NCBI RefSeq assembly: GCF_000614545.1
Contig: NZ_BAKW01000002.1
Span: forward strand, 62,001-126,000
DNA from: Asaia platycodi JCM 25414
GTDB taxonomy: Bacteria; Pseudomonadota; Alphaproteobacteria; Acetobacterales; Acetobacteraceae
Reading direction: 5' to 3'
Length of the DNA stretch: 64,000 nucleotides
Shown here: one piece after another, positions 10,135-19,331 of the stretch
Position numbering within the stretch: position 1 is the first letter of the stretch
Layout of the letters: each line of letters starts with the position of its first letter
The notes under the pieces: generated by a model
What the model was told of the DNA's origin: nothing
Databases searched by the model: none
The model's input: only the letters and a program-made list of their open reading frames with translations
Program-made: the position numbers and the translations under genes

Positions 10135-10769
10135 TCAGCGCATGATCCAGCGCTGTCTCTCCGGCGAGCGTTGTTCCCAGCCGCGTCGTTCCAGTTCGGG
10201 GGTGTCATGCGACTCGTCAGGATAGCCGACACAGAGATAGGCCATGAAGCGCCATTCCGGTGCGGCGCCAAGCAGGGCGTTCATATGGTTGGGGTCCAGA
10301 ATCGATACCCAGCCCATACCGACATTATGGGCCTGCGCGGCGAGCAGAAGCTGTGAATGGCCATCACAGCAGACCACTGGACGGTTTCTGGCATGGTCAG
10401 GCGGCCGAGGCCACGCCCTTGTGCAGGATCGGGATCGCAAAAAACAGCAATATGATGGGGTGCCCGGTCTAGGCCGGCCAGTTTCAGCTGTGCATAGGAT
10501 TGGCTGTCAGATTCGTTGCGTGCGTTGAGCGCCTCTGCATTGCGTTCGGCAAATTCCGCCCTGACGGCGTTCCGTCTGGTTTCGTCGTCCACGCGCATGA
10601 AGCGCCACGGCTGGCTGAGCCCTACCGAAGGCGTGGTGCAGGTCAGAGCCAGCATGTGGTCCAGGACGGTTTCAGGTACAGGATCGCGCCTGAAATGGCG
10701 AACGTCGCGACGCCACTCAAAAAGCGTATCGAGCTGGTCGCGAAAGGATTGGTCGAATACCGGGGACAT
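10135..10769 (-). CDS. bluB: 5,6-dimethylbenzimidazole synthase (one frame break)
   Basis: Flavin destructase that converts reduced FMN plus oxygen into 5,6-dimethylbenzimidazole, the lower ligand activated by CobT. The sequence shows FEWRRDVRHFRRDPVP near the N-terminus, PSVGLSQPWRFM, and GWVSILDPNHMNALL toward the end. The reading frame changes near 10370, where the AVMAIHSF reading should become VCCDGHSQLLLAAQ; one missing base restores 212 codons. Its start codon shares one base with the cbiB stop (TGATG), so cbiB and bluB are coupled. Confidence 0.92.
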
Positions 10770-11734
10770 CAGACATTTACTCCAGTCAACAGGCCCAGCA
10801 GACAGATCGCCTGAATCAAACACCCGAGGCGATACAGCCTCAACGCCCTTGCGAGATCCTTTTGCCCGGCGTCGTCTCTCCCATTCCCCATCCAGGAATC
10901 GGCAACGACAACGCCATCATACTGTCTCGGGCCTGCCAGACGCAAAGCAAGGGCTCCCGCCATGGCTGCTTCGGGCCATCCGGCGTTCGGCGAGCGGTGG
11001 CGCGCGGCGTCACGCCTTATGGCCCCGATCGCACCTCTGACCGAGCCGCCTGGGAAAAGGGCGGCGAGGCATAGCCATAATGCGGTAAGGCGTGACGCCG
11101 GGATATTGACGCAATCGTCGCAAAGCGCCGCAGCCCTGCCGAAGTCGCGATAGCGGGGCGAAAGATGGCCGATCATGCTGTCAGCGGTGTTGATTGCCTT
11201 GTAAGCGACCGCTCCGGGCAGTCCGAACACGGCCAGCCAGAAAACGGGAGCGACAACGCCATCCGAGAAATTCTCGGAGAGACTCTCGATGGCGGCGCGC
11301 ACGATTCCGGCGCTATCGAGCGTCTCCGGGTCGCGCCCGACAATCTGCGATACGGCGCGTCTCCCTCCCGCAAGGCCACCCTGCTTCAATCCCGTCAACA
11401 CGGCACGAACATGGTCATGAAGCGCACGCTGGGCGATGAGCGTGCTGGCACAAAGGGCCTCCAGGGAGAGGCAGAGGCCTCGTGGCATAAAATGATGCAG
11501 CAAAATCTGCGCCGCGATCGTGATGCCTACCGGCAGGGCAATGATCAGCCCAAGCGCGAGTAGTCCGCAGGCCCGCCCACGCAAAATGGATTTCTCTCCA
11601 CCGAGTAAGTGATCGAGCGTCGTGATCAGGCGTCCGATCCATGTTACCGGATGGCCGATCCGGCGAAAAATCGCGTTCGGATACCCGAAAGCCGCCTCGA
11701 TCAGAAGGGCGCAAAGGGTCAGGGAAAGGAACAT
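10769..11734 (-). CDS. cbiB: Adenosylcobinamide-phosphate synthase
   Basis: Membrane enzyme (also called CobD in aerobic-pathway naming) that attaches (R)-1-amino-2-propanol phosphate to adenosylcobyric acid. It has multiple hydrophobic helices and the family segments GHPVTWIGRLI, ESLSENFSDGVVAPVFW and KAINTADSMIGH. ATG 11734 gives the usual MFLSLTLCALLIEAAFGYP beginning; an upstream ATG at 11782 is possible but would extend into the divergent cobC start. Its expected partner product, aminopropanol phosphate, is made by the neighbouring cobC. Confidence 0.92.
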   Translation of the reverse strand: MFLSLTLCALLIEAAFGYPNAIFRRIGHPVTWIGRLITTLDHLLGGEKSILRGRACGLLALGLIIALPVGITIAAQILLHHFMPRGLCLSLEALCASTLIAQRALHDHVRAVLTGLKQGGLAGGRRAVSQIVGRDPETLDSAGIVRAAIESLSENFSDGVVAPVFWLAVFGLPGAVAYKAINTADSMIGHLSPRYRDFGRAAALCDDCVNIPASRLTALWLCLAALFPGGSVRGAIGAIRRDAARHRSPNAGWPEAAMAGALALRLAGPRQYDGVVVADSWMGNGRDDAGQKDLARALRLYRLGCLIQAICLLGLLTGVNV

Positions 11735-11775
11735 GAAACGAAATGACCGGGCTGCATGAGAAGGCGGACCATAGC

Positions 11776-12779
11776 ATGACACCCTGGCCGGTGCATGGTG
11801 GTCGATTGAGCGAATTGGCGCGGCTTTTCCCCGATGCTCCCGTGCCGTGGATCGATTTGTCGACTGGCATCAACCCTCACGCCTACAAACCGGCAAGGCT
11901 GGACCTGTCGCTGATGCAGCGCCTGCCAGACCCTTTGGAGGAGCAGGCCCTGCGCTTTGCCGCCGCAGAGGCGTACGGCGTCTCCCCGGACCACGTTCTT
12001 GCCGGCGCCGGTACGCAGATGCTGATCGGCCTCATGCCGGTCTTCCTCTCCCGTTTTTTCACACCGTCGGTCATCCGTATTCTCGGGCCGACCTATAGCG
12101 GTCACGGAGCCGCCTGGCGCGAGGCAGGTTTTGCAATCGACCATGCGCCTCACGGAGCGGCTCTCCCCATGCCTGCCAAGCGTATGGTGAGCGTGCTCTG
12201 CTCGCCGAATAACCCGACCGGGCATCGCCTCACCCTCGCTGAAATCGCCTCTCTTGCAGAAAGCCATGCCCGTTTCGGTGGCATGATCGTCGTCGATGAG
12301 GCCTTTGCCGATTTTTCCCCCGAGAGCGCAGCCTCTCTGCTGCCGCATCCGGGGCTCGTCATCTGTCGCTCCTTTGGCAAGGCCTATGGTCTGGCTGGAG
12401 TGAGAATCGGCTTCCTGCTCGGCTCTCATCCGGTTCTTCACGCTATGCGCGCCGCCATGGGACCGTGGCTCGTCAGCACGCCAGCCTGTCATATCGGCCG
12501 CGATGCCTTTGCGATCGTGACTGGCGCATGGCCACGGCGCCACGTCTGGAACGCGAAATGACCGCCCTGCGTCATGTGGTGACGCAGGCTGGTCTGGATT
12601 TCGTGGGAGGCACTTCCCTGTTCAGCCTTTTTCGCTCGCCCGATGCCCAGAAGATCTGGGAAATTCTCGCTCGGGCCGGTTTCCTCGTGCGTCGCTTCGA
12701 CTGGGACGATACGCTTTTGCGTTTCGGCCTGCCGCCGGATGAGACCAGTTTGCGAAGGCTCTCCAGGGCTCTTGGGTGA
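11776..12779 (+). CDS. cobC: L-threonine-O-3-phosphate decarboxylase (one frame break)
   Basis: PLP-dependent aminotransferase-fold enzyme producing aminopropanol phosphate for CbiB. It opens with MTPWPVHGGRLSELARLFP and WIDLSTGINP, has SPNNPTGH and VVDEAFADF, and the PLP lysine is near residue 202 in SFGKAYGLAG. The frame breaks near 12515, after which RDWRMATAPRLE continues one frame over; one base restores 335 codons. I chose ATG 11776 because it has AAGGCGG upstream and the usual family start; ATG 11743 is in frame. The head-to-head start codons of cobC and cbiB lie only about 40 bp apart. Confidence 0.9.
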
Positions 12780-12960
12780 GGGGCTGCTATCAGGTTTTGC
12801 TCCCTCCCGCACCAGAGATCGGTCTCCCTTCCGGAAACCTATTTGGAGGGGATGAAAGGGGGGCGGTCCTTTCCATGGGGGCAGGGCAGCACCCTGCTGA
12901 ACTCGCCCGGTTGCGGCCGGAGCGCTCAAGGGGCGTTGCCCTGCCTGATTTTTACGCGCT
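12780..12960. repeat. Intergenic element, copy B (diverged)
   Basis: A 240-bp gap between cobC and dusB contains no gene I can support. Its first part resembles the element at 3888-4022: both start GGGGCT, contain a TTTGCYCC-TCCC block, GGAAAYC followed by a T-rich step, a GGCGG-CCTTT block, and a late TTGCGGCC segment. Identity is patchy, so it looks like an old dispersed repeat. It may also terminate cobC transcription. Confidence 0.4.
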
Positions 12961-13019
12961 GCACTATGGGACGATCTCTGATTGATTCAGGCAGAATGCG
13001 TCGGTATCCTCGGCGTATC

Positions 13020-14113
13020 ATGAGCAATTCTTCTTCACCTGATGTGGCTGGGTCGCGCCGCGCCCTCGAGCTACGCCCGATCGATCTCGGCGGTGGCGTC
13101 GTTATCGAGACGCCGGTCATTCTGGCCCCGATGTCGGGGGTGACCGATCTGCCGTTTCGTCAGCTTGCGCGCGATCTGGGTGCGGGGCTGGTCGTCTCGG
13201 AAATGATCGCCTCATGGGCGATGGTGCGGGAAAACGAAAACACACTGCGCATGGCGCGTAGTGCCGAGAACGGCCCGAATTCGGTGCAGCTCGCCGGATG
13301 CGATCCCGAGGCCATGGCGCAGGCGGCAAAGATCGCAGTCGATCAGGCGCCGATCTCATCGATATCAATTTCGGCTGCCCCGTAAAGAAGGTGGCCGTCG
13401 GGCAGTCCGCAGGTTCGGCATTGATGCGTGACGAGGTGAAGGCGGCAGCCCTGCTGGAAGCCACGGTCAAGGCCGTATCGGTGCCGGTCACGCTCAAGAT
13501 GCGTATGGGCTGGGACCATCAGTCGCTCAATGCCTCCCATCTGGCTCGCATTGCCGAAGATGTGGGCATACGCTTGGTGACGGTGCATGGCCGCACGCGG
13601 CAGATGTTCTATAACGGCACGGCAGACTGGGATTTCGTCAGGACGGTGAAGGAGAGCGTGAAGCTTCCGGTCATCGTCAATGGCGATATCGTCTCTATCC
13701 AGAATGCGCGTGACGCACTGGCCGCCTCGGGCGCCGATGGCGTCATGATCGGCCGTGGCTGCTATGGCAGGCCGTGGTTTCTGGCTCAGGTCGCGCAGTC
13801 TCTTCGCTCGGGTGAAGACATGCCCGACCCCGATCTGGCGACAGAGAAAGATATTGTGCTGCGTCACTACGGTATGATGCTAGCGCATTTCGGCGAGAGA
13901 CCGGGCCTGCGTCTCGCGCGCAAGCATGTGTCCTGGTATTCGCACGGCCTGCCGGGTTCGGCGGCGTTTCGCGCCAGCATCAACAAGATGGATCAGGCGC
14001 AGGACGTCATCGATCATCTCACGGCATTTTACGATCAGCAGATTGCCAATGGAGTGATCCGCGATCGCGAGAGCACCCATCAGCGCCCTGATACGCTCGA
14101 AGAAGCAGCCTGA
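13020..14113 (+). CDS. dusB: tRNA-dihydrouridine synthase, DusB type (one frame break)
   Basis: FMN-dependent enzyme reducing specific uridines in the tRNA D-loop. The TIM barrel begins [21 protein letters not shown], followed by NFGCPVKKV with the catalytic Cys, the phosphate site INGDI-type segment (VIVNGDI), and [11 protein letters not shown]. The frame breaks near 13347, where GGCGCCGAT ([10 protein letters not shown]) has lost one G. Reconstructed length is 364 residues. It heads the ntr region, as in most Alphaproteobacteria, where the gene was once called nifR3. ATG 13020 is chosen; ATG 12996 is in frame. Confidence 0.92.
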
Positions 14114-14154
14114 ATGCGTTCCGATGACGGTCTCTTCAGCGTCCGCGCAAGTTT

Positions 14155-15088
14155 GTGAGGGGCGCGCCGCCCGGTCAGGGTAGTGCCCCGGCCAGTCTCG
14201 GCTTCGATGGGCAATCCGATTCCGTCCGGCAGCTGCGTGACGGGTTGGACGCCAGCCTGTCGGGCTTTGGGCTTCATGTGCTGACAGGCGAATCCGGTAG
14301 CGGCAGAACGCGTGCAGCGCGCTATCTCTGGACGCAATCCGGCAGGAATGGCCGGTTCGTCTCTGTCATCGACCGGCTTTCCTTCGAGGAAGCCCTGACG
14401 GATGCAACGACGGGTTGTCTTTTTATCAATGAAATCGGTCTGGCGGAGCCTGGTCTTCAGGCAGCTCTGATGCAGATGCTTCACGGCAGAGATACCGGAG
14501 CGCGCCCTGCTGTTATCTGCACGAGCTCCTGGACGCCTGCGCGTCTGGTTCAGGATCGTCGCATGGGTGGAACACTGGGCGACGTTCTGGCTTCGCGTAA
14601 CCTGTCCGTGCCTCCTGTTCGCGACAGGCATGCCGATCTGTCGGCGATCTGTGCGGTATGGATGGGGCAGGGTGGTAGTCAGCTCGTTCTGCATGACGAT
14701 TGCCTGCCTGGCTGACCCATCAGGACTGGCCGGGTAATTTCCGGCAGATGAGGCAATTGCTGCATCACGCATCTCAAAGCGCTCAGGGGGCTCTGCTCAC
14801 CGCTTCGCGCCTGGCCGATCTGCATCGCGTCGATACAACGCCCGATGCATCGTCTTTTCAGGGGCTGATGGCGCGCTATCTGCTTCCATGCTTGATCTCG
14901 AAACAGACATACAAGGCACGCTTCATGCGCGTGTGCTGGCAGAGGTCGAGCGCCCGCTTTTCCGGCTGGTGCTGAAGGCGACCGACGGTAATCAGATCAG
15001 GGCCGCAGCTCTGCTCGGAATCAACCGGAATACGCTGCGCAAGCGTTTGCAGCTTCTTGGCATTGAAGTGGGCCGTTCTCGATCATGA
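14155..15088 (+). CDS. Degenerate NtrC-like regulator lacking receiver domain (two frame breaks)
   Basis: Sits where ntrB-ntrC are expected between dusB and ntrY. The reconstructed 311 residues contain only an AAA+ remnant and a Fis-type DNA-binding end. Walker A reads GESGSGRT at residues 45-52, with Arg replacing the catalytic Lys; a Walker-B-like GCLFINEIG lies at 87-95; WPGNFRQMRQLL matches the C-terminal AAA+ motif. There is no receiver domain and no GAFTGA loop, so classical sigma-54 activation is unlikely. The C-terminal helix-turn-helix (NQIRAAALLGINRNTLRKRL) looks intact. Breaks are near 14705 and 14890. Start GTG 14155 is uncertain. Confidence 0.65.
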
Positions 15089-17490
15089 CAGACAATGACG
15101 TGTCACACCGCTCTCCCGATGAAGGCCGTATGACTGAAGAAGCTGATCCGGCACCGGGGAGTGATTTCTTCGCAATGCGCTCGCTTGTCCGGCATGTGAG
15201 CCGCCTGAAAACCGCCATGGTGCTGGCTTGCGCGGCGCTTGTCCTGCTGGTGACGACCTTTGTTGTTCTGGCGCGCGGGCTTTCCTTTGCCTATCGCCCG
15301 CAGATCGAGGCGGTCGTATTCCTGCTCGACTTCATCGTGCTGCTTCTGCTGGGAACGGCGGTCATCATCCGCGTAGGACGCATGCTGGCCGAGCGTCGCA
15401 GGGGGCTGGCAGGGGCGCGGCTCCATGTGCGGTTGATCACGCTTTTCGGTGTGGTGGCGGTGGCCCCTACCGTGGTGATCGGCGGTCTGGCAGCGCTGTT
15501 TTTCCATTTCGGCATCCAGATATGGTTTTCGAACCGGGTCAATACGGCGCTTACCGAGGCGCACGATGTCGCGGCCGGCTATTTGCAGGAGCATAACGAC
15601 AATATCCGCACAGAGGCCTTCGCCCTCGCAAATATCATCATCACGGCCAATAACGACGAGATGTATCGCCACGGCGTCGACTTGATGCGCGACCCAAGCC
15701 AGCTCGGAATGATGCTCGATGTCGAGGCGACCGAACGCGGGCTGAACGAGGCTGTGGTTTTCGATTCCTACACCAACAAAGTTGTTGCCTCGGGCGGTCT
15801 TGCGGCCCTGCAAGGCCAGCAACTGGCTTTGCCCCCCAAGGATGCCACGACGCTGGCCCGCACCAATGACGTGGCCATTCTCGACAGTCCCGATGAGAGA
15901 ACCGTGCGTGCGGTAGTGAGTCTGGGGCCAAGCTCGGGGTTGATGCTCGTCATCACCAGGCCTGTTGACGCCAAGATTCTTGAGCATATGCGGCACACCG
16001 ACGCGGTGGTGTCGGAATATCAGCGATTGAATGCCCATCGCTCGGCCATCCAGATCAGTTTCGTGCTGATCTTTGCCATGCTTGGTCTTCTGGTGTTGAG
16101 CGTTGGTATGCTGACTGGGCTCGTTCTCGCCAAGCAGATCACCCAGCCGCTGGGCCTGCTCATTCTGGCCGCAAGGCGCATCAGCGAGGGGGACCTTACT
16201 GTGCGTGTGCCTGAAGCGCGCGGCCGCGACGGGCGAAAGGACGATGAGGTCGGCACGCTCTCGCGCGCTTTCAACCGCATGACGGATCAGCTTTCGACCC
16301 AGCGTACTGAGCTTATGGTCGCATACGAACAGATCGATGAGCGCCGTCGCTTTACGGAGACCGTTCTGTCCGGCGTTTCTGCAGGGGTGATCGGTCTGGA
16401 CGCGGATCAGGTCATCGAATTGCCCAACAGGGCGGCGTCGCGTCTGTTGCAGCGCGATCTCGATGAGTGCATCGGTCAGCCTTTGAGCGATATGGTGCCT
16501 GAATTCGTCGGGATGCTCGACCGCGCGCGGTCCGAGCCCGGTCAGGCCCATACGGCCGAAATTCAGATCGACGCACCTGAAAAGAGCGCGACCCTGGGTG
16601 ACGGGCCGAGTGTCGGCAGTGCCGGGCGTACCCTGCTTGTGCGTGCGGTAGGCGAGCAGCGGAGCGACGAATCGACCGGTTATGTGGTGACATTCGACGA
16701 TATTACTGCCCTGCTCTCCGCCCAGCGCAAGGCGGCCTGGGCCGATGTGGCGCGACGTATCGCCCATGAAATCAAGAATCCGCTGACTCCTATCCAGCTT
16801 TCGGCCGAGCGGCTGAAGCGTCGCTTCATGCGCGAGATTAGCTCCGACCCCGAGACGTTCGGGCAGTGTGTCGATACGATTGTTCGGCACGTTGGCGATA
16901 TCGGCCGCATGGTCGATGAGTTCTCGTCTTTCGCCCGGATGCCACAGCCCGTGCTGAAGGATGAAGATTTGGTGCGCCTTGTGCGCGAGGCGCTGGTGTT
17001 GCAGCGCAATGCCCACCCTGAAATCGTTTACGACACAGAGTCTCTGCCGCCCAAGGGGCCGATTGTGCGCTGCGACAGACGCCTCGTAGGGCAGGCTCTC
17101 ACCAATCTGTTGCAGAACGCTGCCGATGCCATCGCCATGGTGGTGCCGGATCATGAAATTGTTTCAGTCGGGAATGGGGGTGATCCCGGCGAGGCGAAGG
17201 GGCGTATCAGGGTCTCGCTGATTGTGAACGGGGCTGAAGCTGCCGTTCAGGTGACGGATGATGGCATTGGTTTGCCTTCAGTTGACCGCCACCGCTTGAC
17301 GGAACCGTATATCACGCACAAACCGAAAGGGACGGGACTCGGGCTCGCGATCGTAAAGAAGATCATGGAGGATCACTCAGGTGGCATCAGACTGGAGGAC
17401 CGGCCGGACGGACGGGGCACCGTCTCGACGCTCACCCTGCCGGTGCGTGATCAGAGCCTCGAACCGGGTGGAGCGGGCAAGGAGCAATGA
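15085..17490 (+). CDS. ntrY: NtrY-type membrane sensor histidine kinase
   Basis: Intact 801-residue kinase, paired with the downstream regulator NtrX. Order: three N-terminal membrane helices (about residues 41-145), a periplasmic or juxtamembrane sensor region, a fourth helix near 334-356, HAMP, PAS (about 420-550), then DHp and ATPase domains. The phosphorylated His is near residue 561 in RRIAHEIKNPLTPIQL; the N box is LTNLLQNAADA, and the G boxes DDGIGLP and GTGLGLAIVKK follow. The start ATG overlaps the preceding regulator-like gene by 4 bp. In relatives NtrYX affects nitrogen use, envelope properties and redox responses. Confidence 0.93.
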   Translation: MTDNDVSHRSPDEGRMTEEADPAPGSDFFAMRSLVRHVSRLKTAMVLACAALVLLVTTFVVLARGLSFAYRPQIEAVVFLLDFIVLLLLGTAVIIRVGRMLAERRRGLAGARLHVRLITLFGVVAVAPTVVIGGLAALFFHFGIQIWFSNRVNTALTEAHDVAAGYLQEHNDNIRTEAFALANIIITANNDEMYRHGVDLMRDPSQLGMMLDVEATERGLNEAVVFDSYTNKVVASGGLAALQGQQLALPPKDATTLARTNDVAILDSPDERTVRAVVSLGPSSGLMLVITRPVDAKILEHMRHTDAVVSEYQRLNAHRSAIQISFVLIFAMLGLLVLSVGMLTGLVLAKQITQPLGLLILAARRISEGDLTVRVPEARGRDGRKDDEVGTLSRAFNRMTDQLSTQRTELMVAYEQIDERRRFTETVLSGVSAGVIGLDADQVIELPNRAASRLLQRDLDECIGQPLSDMVPEFVGMLDRARSEPGQAHTAEIQIDAPEKSATLGDGPSVGSAGRTLLVRAVGEQRSDESTGYVVTFDDITALLSAQRKAAWADVARRIAHEIKNPLTPIQLSAERLKRRFMREISSDPETFGQCVDTIVRHVGDIGRMVDEFSSFARMPQPVLKDEDLVRLVREALVLQRNAHPEIVYDTESLPPKGPIVRCDRRLVGQALTNLLQNAADAIAMVVPDHEIVSVGNGGDPGEAKGRIRVSLIVNGAEAAVQVTDDGIGLPSVDRHRLTEPYITHKPKGTGLGLAIVKKIMEDHSGGIRLEDRPDGRGTVSTLTLPVRDQSLEPGGAGKEQ

Positions 17491-17510
17491 ACGTCTGATG
17501 AGGGATGCGC

Positions 17511-18896
17511 ATGGAGCATGAAATCCTGATCGTCGATGACGAGCCGGATATCCGGCTTCTCATCGAGGGACTTCTTCGCGATGAAGGCTATGAAACGCGC
17601 GTTGCGGCAAATTCGGACCAGGCTCTGGCAGCGTTCCGGGCCCGTCGTCCGTCGCTGGTCATTCTCGATATCTGGCTTCAGGGCTCGCGTCTGGACGGGA
17701 TCGACCTTCTCAAGGCCATCAAGGCTGAAGAGCCGGGTCTGCCTGTCGTGATGATTTCAGGCCATGGCACAATCGAAACCGCAGTTTCGAGCCTGCAGCA
17801 TGGCGCTTATGACTTTATCGAAAAGCCGTTTCAGACCGATCGTTTGATTCTGGTGGCTCAGCGCGCCCTTCAAGCGGCGCGCCTTGAGCGCGAGAATGCC
17901 GAGCTGCGTTTGCGCTCCGGCAACGAAACCATGCTTTTCGGTGAAGGCCCTGGTATCAGTGCCGTGCGCGGCCAGATCGACCGTGTGGCGCCTACCAATT
18001 CGCGCGTGTTGATTACCGGCCCGGCTGGCTCGGGTAAGGAAATTGCGGCGCGGATGCTCCATTCGCGTTCACGGCGCGGTTCCGGGCCGTTTATCGCCCT
18101 GAATTGCGCCACGCTGGCCCCCAACCGCTTCGAGGAAGAACTTTTCGGTATCGAAGGGCAGGCCGACGGCACCATGCGCCGTACCGGTGTGCTGGAGCGC
18201 GCTCATAAGGGAACGCTGCTTCTCGATGAAGTGGCTGACATGCCACTCGAAACACAGGGCAAGATCGTCAGGGCGCTTCAGGATCAGACATTCGAGCGTC
18301 TGGGCGGCGCGGCACGGGTCAAGGTGGATGTGCGCGTCATTGCCACCACCAATCGCGACCTTCAGGGCGAGATTACCCTTGGGCGCTTTCGTGAAGACCT
18401 CTATTATCGTCTTGCCGTGGTGCCTCTGCGTCTGCCCTCGCTGCGGGAGCGGCGCGAGGATATTCCGGCTCTGGCGCAGCATTTTCTGCAACGCTATGCC
18501 GAAAATGCTGGTCTTGCCCCACGTGAATTGTCGGTGGATGCGTTGGCAGCACTGCAATCCTACGAATGGCCGGGCAATATCAGAGAGCTGCGCAATCTGA
18601 TGGAACGCCTGCTCATCATGATGCCGAATGGCCAGGATCTGATCCGCGCTGACATGTTGCCGAGCACTGTGAGTCAGGGCGCACCCTCGATGACCCGTCT
18701 CGATGCAGGCGCCGATGTCATGGCACTGCCGCTACGCGAAGCGCGCGATCTGTTCGAAACCCAATATCTGCAGGTGCAGCTTCTGCGCTTTGGTGGCAAT
18801 ATCAGCCGCACGGCCAATTTTGTGGGGATGGAACGCAGTGCCCTTCATCGCAAGCTGAAGCAGCTGGGCGTCACCCCGGAAGATAGGACCCTGTAG
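17511..18896 (+). CDS. ntrX: NtrX-type response regulator
   Basis: About 461 residues: receiver domain with acidic pocket Asp9/Asp10, phospho-acceptor Asp53 and Lys105; AAA+ domain with Walker A TGPAGSGKE and Walker B GTLLLDEVAD; Fis-type HTH at the end (ISRTANFVGMERSALHRKL). The GAFTGA loop of sigma-54 activators is absent, as in other NtrX proteins, so it probably acts with the main sigma factor. ATG 17511 has GAGGG six bases upstream; an ATG at 17505 is too near that site. It follows ntrY by 20 bp. Confidence 0.93.
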   Translation: MEHEILIVDDEPDIRLLIEGLLRDEGYETRVAANSDQALAAFRARRPSLVILDIWLQGSRLDGIDLLKAIKAEEPGLPVVMISGHGTIETAVSSLQHGAYDFIEKPFQTDRLILVAQRALQAARLERENAELRLRSGNETMLFGEGPGISAVRGQIDRVAPTNSRVLITGPAGSGKEIAARMLHSRSRRGSGPFIALNCATLAPNRFEEELFGIEGQADGTMRRTGVLERAHKGTLLLDEVADMPLETQGKIVRALQDQTFERLGGAARVKVDVRVIATTNRDLQGEITLGRFREDLYYRLAVVPLRLPSLRERREDIPALAQHFLQRYAENAGLAPRELSVDALAALQSYEWPGNIRELRNLMERLLIMMPNGQDLIRADMLPSTVSQGAPSMTRLDAGADVMALPLREARDLFETQYLQVQLLRFGGNISRTANFVGMERSALHRKLKQLGVTPEDRTL

Positions 18897-19016
18897 GTCT
18901 GGAAACCAGATTTCAATGAAGTTAGGATAGGGCTACAAAGCCAGAGGGACGTTGAATGCGTCTATCTCTGGTCCTCAACGGGGGCCTCCACATACCGGAA
19001 AAGAAGAAGAGCAACA

Positions 19017-19310
19017 TTGGCCAGAGCAAACCCAACCCCCGCCTCGACCGCCGCTCCGTATACGGAGTTCACCCCGGGTGAAACCGTTCAGGATCTCTTT
19101 CTGCAGCACCTGCAGGAGCATGGCCTGCCCGTGACCGTGTTTCTGGTCAACGGCGTGAAGCTTCAGGGTGTCATTCCTCGCTTCGATCACGAGACGATCA
19201 TTCTGCGTCGTGATGGCCATACGCAGCTCGTCTACAAGCATGCCGTCAGCACGATCATGCCCGTCGCTCCCCTGGCGCTGTTCGCGCAGGATGGCGAGAT
19301 CGAACTGTAA
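19017..19310 (+). CDS. hfq: RNA chaperone Hfq
   Basis: Sm-like protein of 97 residues that anneals small RNAs to mRNAs as a hexamer. Sm1 is visible as QDLFLQHLQEHGLPVTVFLVNG and Sm2 as QLVYKHAVSTIMP with the conserved YKH. The start appears to be TTG 19017, preceded by AAGAAGAAG; no in-frame ATG exists before the Sm fold. An N-terminal extension of about 20 Pro/Thr/Ala-rich residues is unusual but common in relatives. hfq before hflX matches the alphaproteobacterial order. Confidence 0.92.
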   Translation: MARANPTPASTAAPYTEFTPGETVQDLFLQHLQEHGLPVTVFLVNGVKLQGVIPRFDHETIILRRDGHTQLVYKHAVSTIMPVAPLALFAQDGEIEL

Positions 19311-19331
19311 GGGCAGGAGTTTTCCCAGAAC

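Noticed and set aside
15103-17154. A 683-codon open frame antisense to ntrY
   Set aside because: It has no domain-like sequence and is rich in Arg, His and Gln, as expected for the complement of a GC-rich gene; ntrY on the other strand is a full, recognisable kinase.
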